The notes beneath the pieces were generated by a model. That model saw only the letters and a list, made by a program, of their open reading frames with translations. It was not told where the DNA came from and ran no database searches. Shown in pieces: positions 56,243-64,000 of a DNA stretch of 64,000 bases. The stretch comes from Ereboglobus sp. (GTDB taxonomy: Bacteria > Verrucomicrobiota > Verrucomicrobiia > Opitutales > Opitutaceae), in the NCBI GenBank assembly GCA_029974595.1, contig JARKRC010000056.1, forward strand, positions 248,001 through 312,000, in the 5' to 3' direction. A program made the position numbers and the translations under genes. How positions within the stretch are numbered: position 1 is the stretch's first letter; each line of letters begins with the position of its first letter.

Positions 56243-56741
56243 GGGCTGCGAGAATGAAATCGCATATCTCGCGAACGGCGCCGCGTCCGGCGGGAGATTT
56301 TGTGACGAGGTCGGCGGCGGCGAGGGCGGGGGGCATCGCCGTGGGAACGGTCGCGCCGATGGCGGCCCATTTCATCGCGGGGGCGTCGATGTCGTCGTCG
56401 CCCATGTAAACGATTTGGTCGGGAGTGAGGTCGAGCACGGCGGCGATCGCCTGGAGTTCGCCGAGCTTGTCGTTGCTGCCTTGGATGAGGTAGGGGATTT
56501 TCAGCTCGTCCGCGCGGATGGAGGTCGAGCCGGATTTGCGTCCGGAAATCCATGCGGTGTCGATGCCCGCCATGCGGAGATAATAGAGCCCGGCGCCGTC
56601 AATGATACTGAAGGTTTTTGTCTCCGTGCCATCGCTGGCGACCTGAAGCGAGCCATCGGTGAGGATGCCATCGACATCCATCGCGAAGAGCTTGATTTTG
56701 CGCCAGGCGGCGCGCGTGGGTTTGGATTTTTTTATGGGCAT
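56232..56741 (-). CDS. kdsC: KDO-8-phosphate phosphatase, HAD superfamily
   Basis: 'IKLFAMDVDGILTDGSLQVASDGTETKTFSIIDGAGLYYLRMAGIDTAWISGRKS', 'VYMGDDDIDAPAMKWAAIGATVPTAMP'. Confidence 0.9.
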   Translation of the reverse strand: MPIKKSKPTRAAWRKIKLFAMDVDGILTDGSLQVASDGTETKTFSIIDGAGLYYLRMAGIDTAWISGRKSGSTSIRADELKIPYLIQGSNDKLGELQAIAAVLDLTPDQIVYMGDDDIDAPAMKWAAIGATVPTAMPPALAAADLVTKSPAGRGAVREICDFILAAHAK

Positions 56742-56789
56742 GGAAACGGAACGGGGATGAGCAATACGACAGATGATGCAGGGAAATGT

Positions 56790-58850
56790 TTAGCCCATCC
56801 AATCGGCGATTTTTTCGATGATGCTGCCCTTGGTCGGGCGGTAAACGTGCTCGAGTTCGGGGGCGAAGGGCACGGGCGCGTCGAGCGAGGCGATGCGGAG
56901 GGGGGCGGCTTCGAGCGAGAAGAAATTTTCCTCGGTGAGACGCGAGACGAGCTCGGCGCCGAAGCCGTGCGTGCGGTGGCCTTCGTGCAGGACGATCAGG
57001 CGGTGCGTGCGTTCGAGCGAGGCGCGGATGGCATCGAGATTGAGCGGGGCGAGGCAGCGCAGGTCGAAGAGATCGAAGAAGCGCTCGTATTCATTCGCGA
57101 AATAATCGGCGGCCTCGGCGGCGGGATGTACCATTTCGCCGTAAGTAATGAGCGTCGCATAGTCGCCGGCGCGGAGATGCGCGGGCTGCCAGACATCGCG
57201 GTAATTCGGGTCCCACACGACAGCGTGTTTGCCGCGGCGGTAGAGCGCCTTGTGCTCGAAAATGAGGACGGGATTGTTGTCCTCATAGGCGGCGAGGGTG
57301 GCGTTGAAGGCATCCTGCGGGTTGGACGGATAGATGGCCTTGAGGCCGGGGAAGGCGAGGAACAACGATTCGAGTTCCTGCGAATGAAAGGAACCCATCG
57401 TGATGCCGCCGCCGCAGGGAAGGCGGAGGACGAGGGGAACTTGCGCGCCGGAGCGGTAGCGATAAGTGGCAGCATTTTGCGTGATTTGTGTGACGGCCTC
57501 GGTGGAAAAATCGGCGAACTGGAATTCCTCGATGGGACGCATGCCGCCGAGCGCCAGACCGATGGCATAGCCGGTGCAGGCGCTTTCCGCGAGGGGGACG
57601 TTCATGACGCGGGGGCGTCCGAAATCGCGCAAGAGGTGCTCGGTGACTTTGAACGCGCCGCCGTAGGTGCCGATGTCCTGCCCGAGGATGAGCGATTCCG
57701 GACGCTCGGCCAGGATTTTGCGGAGGGCGGCGTTGATGGCTTGCGCCATGGTCAAATGCTGCGGCGAAGCGGGCTCGGCTTTCCACGGCATGGCGGGCGC
57801 GTCGGGCGCATACACGTCGCGCTGAAGAGCGGCGGCGTCAGGCGCGGGACGGGGAACGGCAAGCGAGACTTTTATGCAAGCCTCGACGTAAGCGGAGAGT
57901 TCGGCGTCGAGGGCGTCGAGTTGTTTGACGAGGCCGGCGGCGGCGAGGCGGGCGCGGAGTTTGGGGAGCGGGTCGGCAGCGGCGATGCGCCCGGCTTCAC
58001 CGGGTTGATAGTAGTCGCAAGTGTCGTAGGCGGCATGTCCGCGGAGGCGCACGACGCTGGCCTCGATGAGCATGGGGCGCGAGGTGGAGCGCACTTTTTC
58101 AATGGCTGCGGCGAGAGTGTCTGCGGCTTGCTCCGCGTCGGTGCCGTCGAGCGCGAGGCCTTCGATGCCGTAGCCGGCGGCGCGCTGCCAAAGGGCGGCG
58201 CCGGGGGCGCATTGCTCGTCGTAAGGCGTCGAGTAGGCGTAGCGGTTGTTCTCAATGATGAAGAGGACGGGGAGATTGAGGAGCGAGGCGAGATTGAGAG
58301 TCTCGTGAATGTCGCCCGTGGAGGAAGCCCCTTCGCCGAAAATGGAGATGCCGATGGCTTTTTTTCCGGCGCGGCGTTGTGCGTCGGCACAACCGGCGAC
58401 ATTGGAAAGCATCGCGCCGAGGTGGCTTATCATGGGGAGCGAACGGTTCGCGGGATCGCCGCGATGGATGTTGCCCTCGCGGGCCAGCGTGGGGCTGCCG
58501 GCGTTGGCAAAATATTGGTTGAGGTGCTCGCAGAGATGTTTGCTCCAGATGAGATGTCCGGCGAGGCAGCGATGGGTGAATGAAACGACGTCGGTGGTTT
58601 TGTCCGCGAGAAGGGCGAGGGGCGCGATGAGGGCTTCGTGGCCCTGGCCGCCGGTGACGGTGCCCTTGATGAGGCCCTGCCGGAAAAGATCGAGGATTCG
58701 GTTGTCGGCGATGCGGGAAAGTTGCATCCACGCGTAAATGCGCAAGCGGGCTTCGGGGGTGAGGGCGTTGCTGGCGAAGTCAGCGGCGCTGAGATCGCGC
58801 TGTTCAAGAATGGCGGGCGGCGTGGGAAAAGATTCGGTCGTGGATGCCAT
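56790..58850 (-). CDS. 2-oxoacid dehydrogenase E1 component, fused alpha and beta subunits
   Basis: Alpha part 'GQGHEALIAPLALLADKTTDVV...IFGEGASSTGDIHETLNLASLLNLPVLFIIENNRYAYSTP'; beta part 'TMAQAINAALRKILAERPESLILGQDIGTYGGAFKVTEHL'. Confidence 0.92.
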   Translation of the reverse strand: MASTTESFPTPPAILEQRDLSAADFASNALTPEARLRIYAWMQLSRIADNRILDLFRQGLIKGTVTGGQGHEALIAPLALLADKTTDVVSFTHRCLAGHLIWSKHLCEHLNQYFANAGSPTLAREGNIHRGDPANRSLPMISHLGAMLSNVAGCADAQRRAGKKAIGISIFGEGASSTGDIHETLNLASLLNLPVLFIIENNRYAYSTPYDEQCAPGAALWQRAAGYGIEGLALDGTDAEQAADTLAAAIEKVRSTSRPMLIEASVVRLRGHAAYDTCDYYQPGEAGRIAAADPLPKLRARLAAAGLVKQLDALDAELSAYVEACIKVSLAVPRPAPDAAALQRDVYAPDAPAMPWKAEPASPQHLTMAQAINAALRKILAERPESLILGQDIGTYGGAFKVTEHLLRDFGRPRVMNVPLAESACTGYAIGLALGGMRPIEEFQFADFSTEAVTQITQNAATYRYRSGAQVPLVLRLPCGGGITMGSFHSQELESLFLAFPGLKAIYPSNPQDAFNATLAAYEDNNPVLIFEHKALYRRGKHAVVWDPNYRDVWQPAHLRAGDYATLITYGEMVHPAAEAADYFANEYERFFDLFDLRCLAPLNLDAIRASLERTHRLIVLHEGHRTHGFGAELVSRLTEENFFSLEAAPLRIASLDAPVPFAPELEHVYRPTKGSIIEKIADWMG

Positions 58851-59004
58851 GAGAAAATGTAAAATGCCACGGTGACGGCGCGAAGCGGGACGGGCAAGGG
58901 AAAGAATCGCGAGCCGGAACGCATGGAATTGTCACTTTCTCATTAATAAAACTCGGCCAGACGCGTTTAGGAGGTATGATGAAGCCGCTTCAAAACTCCT
59001 TTTT

Positions 59005-59925
59005 ATGACACGTCTTTCCGCCTTATTCCGATTGGTAACGTGCAGCATCCTTCCCGTGGCGCTGGCATCACTGGCGCTTGGCGCTTCCGACAAACCCGAG
59101 ACACGGCGCAAATGGGCAACCCCAAATGAGATTCGTGCGCTTTCTTATGCGATCGACCTCGCAGAAATGCCAATGTCTCGCTTAAAGGTTAATTCCGATC
59201 TGTGCGGAGAGCTGACTCCTATATCCCTTTACGTGGGAGGAAGTTTAGACGGATTATATCACTATCTTGCGATAACAAACCTCGAAGTCGACAAGCCTTA
59301 TTACGGAATCGAGCTAAAATACGATGAGCATAAAAAAGGGAGTTATGACACCGTTCAAGTTCTCTCCGCGAAACTGTTTTATCAGAATGAATATGGCATG
59401 AGATTTTACGATTCGGGGCCGATCCCTAATAGCCTCAAAGACAATTTCCGGGAAACTATGAAGAGAATAGGAAAAACTCCCTGGCAAATGGGCGTATTTT
59501 TGGCTGAATCAATGTCCGATCCCTCTCCGATATCTTACAGCACAAAAAGTGATCCTGATAAAAAAGGACTGCTTGATAGAAAATATCCGATTCCGCTTGT
59601 CGATGCGGAAGCTGACAGTGTTCTTTACTCGGAAAACGCAAAGGTGCCTGAACCCAAAAAAGTCGCCGAGCACGAGGTGCTTTATCCACTCGAATTAAAA
59701 CGCTCCGCAATCAGTGGCAAAGTGACGCTTTATGTGAAAGTAAATGAAGCCGGATGCCCCGTCAGAATTGCGGTCAAAGAATCGACTCAGGAAGTTTTTG
59801 AGCGATACGCCATCGCGCATGTGTTGCAGACGATATGGGAACCCGCTTCCAAGAACGATGGCCTGCAAGAACCTTGGTTCGAAACGAACGTAGTTTTTGG
59901 CCCTGGCAAAGAGGCGGGCTCGTGA
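59005..59925 (+). CDS. Secreted protein with TonB-C-terminal-like domain
   Basis: Signal peptide; C-terminal 'YPLELKRSAISGKVTLYVKVNEAGCPVRIAVKESTQEVFERYAIAHVLQTIWEPA' resembles TonB_C. Confidence 0.55.
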   Translation: MTRLSALFRLVTCSILPVALASLALGASDKPETRRKWATPNEIRALSYAIDLAEMPMSRLKVNSDLCGELTPISLYVGGSLDGLYHYLAITNLEVDKPYYGIELKYDEHKKGSYDTVQVLSAKLFYQNEYGMRFYDSGPIPNSLKDNFRETMKRIGKTPWQMGVFLAESMSDPSPISYSTKSDPDKKGLLDRKYPIPLVDAEADSVLYSENAKVPEPKKVAEHEVLYPLELKRSAISGKVTLYVKVNEAGCPVRIAVKESTQEVFERYAIAHVLQTIWEPASKNDGLQEPWFETNVVFGPGKEAGS

Positions 59926-59937
59926 ATCCGTTTGGTC

Positions 59938-60795
59938 TCAATACATCAGCGTGAGCGCGGCGTAAAAGAGCATGGTGCCGTCAACGAGGCCGAGGTAGGC
60001 GCGGTCGCTCGGGTGGCGTCGCGTGCAGGTGATGGCGAGCTTGGCGGCGAGCGCGGCGAGGAGCGATGTTGTCAGGCGCTCCGGCGACGGGTGGCGGAGA
60101 TATTGTCCGACGCTCAACGCGCCAAATAGGAGCAGGGTGGCGTTCATCAGGCGGTAGCTGTTTTCGACCCCGATGAGATTGGGCAGGGTGTGGATGCCGT
60201 GGTCGAGATCGGTTTGCGCGTCGCGGATGTCGAACGCGATGCAGAGCGTGAGCATGAAGCTGAAGCGCAGCAGAATCTCGTAGGGATAATCGGCGGGGTT
60301 CAGACGCCACGCGAGAAACGGGAGGATGCCCGTCACGATTGTCCAGACCGTCGTGAGGATGATGATTTTCAGCCAGCCGAAATCCTTGAGGCGTTTTTTC
60401 CGGGCAAAGGGCAGCAGCGGGAGCGAATAGGCAAAGGAAAGGATGCCGAGCGGAGCGAACGCGTAGAGAACCGGCGCGGGGAGGCGGGGAAAACTCAGCG
60501 CGCAGAGAAGCACGCCGATGAGAAGGAAAACGTAATGGATGGGTTTGTGCGTGGCGCTCCAGCGGAAGCGGTCGGATGTCGCGGGCGCGGATTTTTTGAC
60601 GAGGTAATGGGCGTTGTAAACGAGGAGCGTCGCGCCGAACACGAAGGCGTTCAAGGCGGTCAGCACGGGCGGACGCGCGCTGATAAAAAGGTGTTCGGTG
60701 ACGACGCAGAGCCCGACGGCGCAGCACGCGGCAAAGAGGCTCGTGTAGAGCACGAAATCGAGAAGACGCGCCAGGATGATGCGGGATGCATTCAT
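59938..60795 (-). CDS. UbiA-like prenyltransferase family membrane protein
   Basis: Multiple TM segments and 'CIAFDIRDAQTDLDHGIHTLPNLIGVENSYRL' (DxxDxxxD-like motif). Start taken at MNASRII. Confidence 0.7.
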   Translation of the reverse strand: MNASRIILARLLDFVLYTSLFAACCAVGLCVVTEHLFISARPPVLTALNAFVFGATLLVYNAHYLVKKSAPATSDRFRWSATHKPIHYVFLLIGVLLCALSFPRLPAPVLYAFAPLGILSFAYSLPLLPFARKKRLKDFGWLKIIILTTVWTIVTGILPFLAWRLNPADYPYEILLRFSFMLTLCIAFDIRDAQTDLDHGIHTLPNLIGVENSYRLMNATLLLFGALSVGQYLRHPSPERLTTSLLAALAAKLAITCTRRHPSDRAYLGLVDGTMLFYAALTLMY

Positions 60796-60846
60796 TGCGG
60801 AATGCGGATTGCCTCGCGCCGCGATGCCACGGCGCAAGCGACACGC

Positions 60847-62418
60847 TCAGCCTTGCATCAGCTTGTATTCGACGGAATCGCGGAGGGCTTCCCAGCTCGC
60901 GTCGATGAGATTGTCGCTCACGCCGACGGTGCCCCAGATGGATTGCCCGTCGGTGGTTTCGATGAGGACGCGGGTGCGGGCGTTGGCGTGCAGCCTGCTG
61001 TCGAGAATGCGCACCTTGTAATCGGCGAGGGCCACGGCTTTGAGCGCGGGATAAACGGGTTCGAGCGCGTTGCGGAGGGCGCGGTCGAGCGCGCCGATCG
61101 GCCCGGTTCCCTCGGCGACGGTGTGGTGGATTCTGCCTCCGGCCTTGAGTTTCACGGTGGCCTCGGCGATGGGGTTGGGGCCGCGGCGCTCGACGATGAC
61201 GCGGTAGCTTTCGAGTTCGAAGAAGGCCTTGCGTTTGCCGAGGTGCTTGGCGAGGAGAAGTTTTAAGGAGGCGCTGGCGGCCTCGAATTCGTAGCCGCGA
61301 AATTCAAGCTCCTTGAGTTCCTCCATGAGTTGCCTGATCGCGGGGGATTTTTCGTCGAATTCGTAGCCGAGCTCGCGCGCTTTCATGGCGATGGAACTGC
61401 GCCCGGCCATGTCGGAAACGAGGACGCGCGTGCGGTTGCCGACGAGCGCGGGGTCGATGTGCTCATAGCTGGATTTGACTTTTTGCGCGGCGTTGGCGTG
61501 AAGGCCGCCCTTGTGCGCGAAGGCGGACGCGCCGACGTAGGGCGCCTTGCCGTCGGGGATGACGTTGGCGAGTTCGTCGATGTAGTGCGAGAGGGTGCGG
61601 AGTTCCTTGAGGCGGGGCGCGCAATGCGCGGAGCATCCCATTTTCAGGAAGAGGGAAGGGAGGATGGTGACGAGGTTGGCGTTGCCGGTGCGTTCGCCGT
61701 AGCCGTTGACGGTGCCCTGCACGAGGGTTGCGCCGGCGGAGATGCCGGCGAGGGAGAGCGCGGCGGCGAGGCCGGAGTCGTTGTGGCAATGCACGCCGAC
61801 TTTGTCCGCTCCGAATTCGGCGACGACACGGGCGACGGTTTTTTCGAAGTCGGGCAGCATGGTGCCGCCGTTGGTGTCGCAGAGAGTAATGTTGGCGGCG
61901 CCGTTCTTGAGCGCGGCGGCGAGGGTGCGGAGGGCGTAGTCGGGGTTGGCCTTGTAGCCGTCGAAAAAGTGCTCGGCGTCATAGACGACCTCTCGGCCTT
62001 GCGCGGTGAGCCAGGCGACGGAGTCGGCGATCATCGCAACGTTTTCTTCGAGCGTGGTGTTCAGGATTTCGGTGACGTGGAGCGTCCATGTTTTGCCGAC
62101 GACGGCCATGACGGGCATGTCGCTGTCGAGAAGCGTGCGCAGTTGCGTGTCCTCGGGGGCCTTGACGCCGGCGCGGCGGGTGGAACCGAAGGCGGCGAGG
62201 CGCGCGTGCGTGAGCTTCAGTTTTTGCGCCTCCTGGAAAAAAGTGATGTCGCGGGGGTTGGAGCCGGGGAATCCGCCCTCGATGTAATCCACTCCGAATT
62301 CGTCGAGCCGCTGCGCGATGAGGAGTTTGTCGGTCACGGAGAAGCTGATGCCTTCGCCCTGGGTGCCGTCGCGGAGGGTGGTGTCGTATATTCTGACTTG
62401 GGTGGGTGTGGCGCTCAT
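60847..62418 (-). CDS. cimA: Citramalate synthase / 2-isopropylmalate synthase-like
   Basis: 'VRIYDTTLRDGTQGEGISFSVTDKLLIAQRLDEFGVDYIEGGFPGSNPRD', 'LCDTNGGTMLPDFEKTV', 'VHCHNDSGLAAALSLAGISAGATLVQGTVNGYGERTGNANLV'. Confidence 0.9.
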   Translation of the reverse strand: MSATPTQVRIYDTTLRDGTQGEGISFSVTDKLLIAQRLDEFGVDYIEGGFPGSNPRDITFFQEAQKLKLTHARLAAFGSTRRAGVKAPEDTQLRTLLDSDMPVMAVVGKTWTLHVTEILNTTLEENVAMIADSVAWLTAQGREVVYDAEHFFDGYKANPDYALRTLAAALKNGAANITLCDTNGGTMLPDFEKTVARVVAEFGADKVGVHCHNDSGLAAALSLAGISAGATLVQGTVNGYGERTGNANLVTILPSLFLKMGCSAHCAPRLKELRTLSHYIDELANVIPDGKAPYVGASAFAHKGGLHANAAQKVKSSYEHIDPALVGNRTRVLVSDMAGRSSIAMKARELGYEFDEKSPAIRQLMEELKELEFRGYEFEAASASLKLLLAKHLGKRKAFFELESYRVIVERRGPNPIAEATVKLKAGGRIHHTVAEGTGPIGALDRALRNALEPVYPALKAVALADYKVRILDSRLHANARTRVLIETTDGQSIWGTVGVSDNLIDASWEALRDSVEYKLMQG

Positions 62419-62451
62419 GATTGAATTTTCTATCAAAGGGAATGGAGAAAC

Positions 62452-62482
62452 AAAAAGCCCGCGGGAGGTTCCGCGGGCTTTG
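62452..62482 (-). terminator. Rho-independent terminator downstream of rpmB
   Basis: AAAGCCCGCGG..CCGCGGGCTTT stem; minus strand continues CTTTTTGTTTC. Confidence 0.8.
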
Positions 62483-62515
62483 GCAAATGGATGCGTAAGG
62501 CGACTGGCTCGCGGC

Positions 62516-62746
62516 TTAGACTTTTTCGACGAGACCGGCCTTGATCGCCTTTACGGAGACGAGGACGCGCTTGGTGCCGCCGTTGGCGGTCTTAATTCGA
62601 ATGCGCTGCAGATTCGGGCGGAATTTGCGGGGCGTGATGCTCGTCACGTGCGTGCCGATGCCTCCGCTCTTTTTCGACTGACCCTTGCGGTTGATGCGGC
62701 TGCCCTTGACGGGACGTTTGCCTGTAATTGCACAAATTCTTGCCAT
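62516..62746 (-). CDS. rpmB: 50S ribosomal protein L28
   Basis: 'MARICAITGKRPVKGSRINRKGQSKKSGGIGTHVTSITPRKFRPNLQRIRI'. Confidence 0.95.
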   Translation of the reverse strand: MARICAITGKRPVKGSRINRKGQSKKSGGIGTHVTSITPRKFRPNLQRIRIKTANGGTKRVLVSVKAIKAGLVEKV

Positions 62747-62925
62747 GGTTCGATGTGATTAAAGGGGGCGAAGTAAAGGGGCTGTTGAGCGGCTAGCAAG
62801 GGAAATCTTGTGAATTTCACATGACGGCGCGGGGCGCAAAATCAACGCCGCGGCCTCCAGTGCTTCAGCGTTTCGGGATTTTTCTGCCTCTGTCCATGCC
62901 AATCACTGTGCTTGCGCCTGCGGCC

Positions 62926-63717
62926 ATGTCTCTTAAAACCGCCCGCATGAAACGCCGCCAGTTGCGCGGCTACGATCTCAAGCAAATCAACGGTTACGAC
63001 AGCCTCATCGGAGTCGATGAAGCGGGTCGCGGCGCGCTCGCCGGCCCCGTGGTGGCCGCCGCCGTGCTTGTGACGCGCGAGTTCCTGACGAGCCACTGGG
63101 CCATGCGCCGCGCGGGCCGCATCAACGACTCCAAGCAGCTCTCCGCCGCCGAACGCGACTCGGTCTGGACGGACCTCGAAAAACTTTCCCGCGACGGACT
63201 CATCCACGCGAACCACGGCGCCGCCTCGGTCGAGGAGATCGAGCATCTCAACATCCTCGGCGCAACCAAGCTTGCCATGCGCCGCGCGCTCGAGGGCATT
63301 TATCCGCCGCTTGCATTTCGCCGGAACCGCCCGGGCGAGCCCGAGCTGTTCGCGCCGGCGGGCGGCGGCGCGCTCGCGTTCGAGCCGCAGGTGTCGTGCC
63401 GCATTCTGGTGGACGGACTGCCGCTGAAAAATTTCCCCTATCCGCACGCCGGCGTCGTCGAGGGCGATGCACGTTCGCTCTGCATCGCGATGGCATCGAT
63501 CATCGCGAAGGTCACCCGCGACCGCATGATGATCGCTCTCGACACGGAGCACCCCGGCTACGGTTTCACCAACCACAAGGGCTACGGCACCGAGGAACAC
63601 CGCGGCGCGGTGCTCGAAAAGGGACGATGCCCGCAGCACCGAACGCTGTTTTTGCGCAAACTCCTCGACCGCCGCGAAGATCCGGCGCAGTTGTCGTTTT
63701 TTGAAAATGGCGGCTAA
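62926..63717 (+). CDS. rnhB: Ribonuclease HII
   Basis: 'YDSLIGVDEAGRGALAGPVVAAAVLV', 'INDSKQLSAAERD', 'MASIIAKVTRDRMMIALDTEHPGYGFTNHKGYGTEEH'. Start uncertain (62926 or 62947). Confidence 0.93.
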   Translation: MSLKTARMKRRQLRGYDLKQINGYDSLIGVDEAGRGALAGPVVAAAVLVTREFLTSHWAMRRAGRINDSKQLSAAERDSVWTDLEKLSRDGLIHANHGAASVEEIEHLNILGATKLAMRRALEGIYPPLAFRRNRPGEPELFAPAGGGALAFEPQVSCRILVDGLPLKNFPYPHAGVVEGDARSLCIAMASIIAKVTRDRMMIALDTEHPGYGFTNHKGYGTEEHRGAVLEKGRCPQHRTLFLRKLLDRREDPAQLSFFENGG

Positions 63718-64000
63718 AAAACACACATCACTGGATCGCGTGCTCGGCAGGTTCGACAGCCTCGACCCGGCCAGCCGCGCCAATCTCGTGCAGCGGCTTG
63801 CGCGCGAACGCCGCCTGCTCGAAAACATTTTCAACGTCCTCAAGGAGGGCGTGCTTCTCGCCGATGCCGACGGGCGCATCGAATACGCAAACCAGACCGC
63901 CGAAAAACTGCTCGGCGTGCGCGACGACGAGCTGGACAACGTCATCCTCTGGCGGCTCGTGCCGGGCCTGCGTCTTCCGACCATCGCAGCAGACGCCGAT
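63707..64000 (+). CDS. PAS-domain protein, probably sensor histidine kinase (3' truncated by window edge)
   Basis: Read directly: MAAKKHTSLDRVLGRFDSLDPASRANLVQRLARERRLLENIFNVLKEGVLLADADGRIEYANQTAEKLLGVRDDELD; no stop before window end, so not in ORF track. Confidence 0.7.
   Translation, partial: MAAKKHTSLDRVLGRFDSLDPASRANLVQRLARERRLLENIFNVLKEGVLLADADGRIEYANQTAEKLLGVRDDELDNVILWRLVPGLRLPTIAADAD

Noticed and set aside
55953-58583. 876-aa plus-strand ORF
   Set aside because: Antisense to kdsC and E1 dehydrogenase genes; shadow ORF passing through the repeat element.

Overview
GC-rich 64 kb bacterial chromosomal window. Gene content (GH43, TonB receptors, PMP/PATR-type autotransporter, long GreA, fused E1 dehydrogenase) suggests a Verrucomicrobia/Opitutaceae-like genome; this taxonomic placement is inference. 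Left part (1-16.6 kb): carbohydrate-use locus with a GH43-like enzyme, AraC regulator, secreted alpha/alpha-toroid-like protein, SusC-like TonB receptor, giant autotransporter, serine hydrolase and KDPG-aldolase. Centre (16.7-27.0 kb): KDG-kinase-like gene followed by a tightly packed seven-gene operon: FAD oxidoreductase, DUF2877, FdrA, DUF1116, SDR, MBL-fold hydrolase and a divergent IlvD/Edd dehydratase. FdrA/DUF1116/DUF2877 are relatives of the E. coli oxamate carbamoyltransferase genes, but no allantoin or carbamate-kinase genes are nearby, so this is the best candidate for an undescribed catabolic system. The rest is mostly housekeeping: ECF sigma, GreA, LysE, hisD, guaA, SSS symporter, ilvBN, ygiQ, mntR, glmS, glgC, hemH, gpmI, kdsC, lptA-like, E1 dehydrogenase, ubiA-like, cimA, rpmB, rnhB. 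Notable non-ORF structure: (i) a poly-valine leader peptide plus terminator upstream of ilvBN, absent from the ORF track; (ii) two ~118 bp fold-back repeats with compensatory changes flanking the LptC/LptA-like gene, one forming its N-terminal coding region; (iii) 23-bp direct repeats bracketing a four-helix-bundle/zinc-finger gene between hisD and guaA; (iv) a promoter motif shared between the CAZyme locus and the FdrA operon. No tRNA, rRNA, CRISPR array or transposase was recognised. All assignments come from reading motifs by eye; no searches were run.
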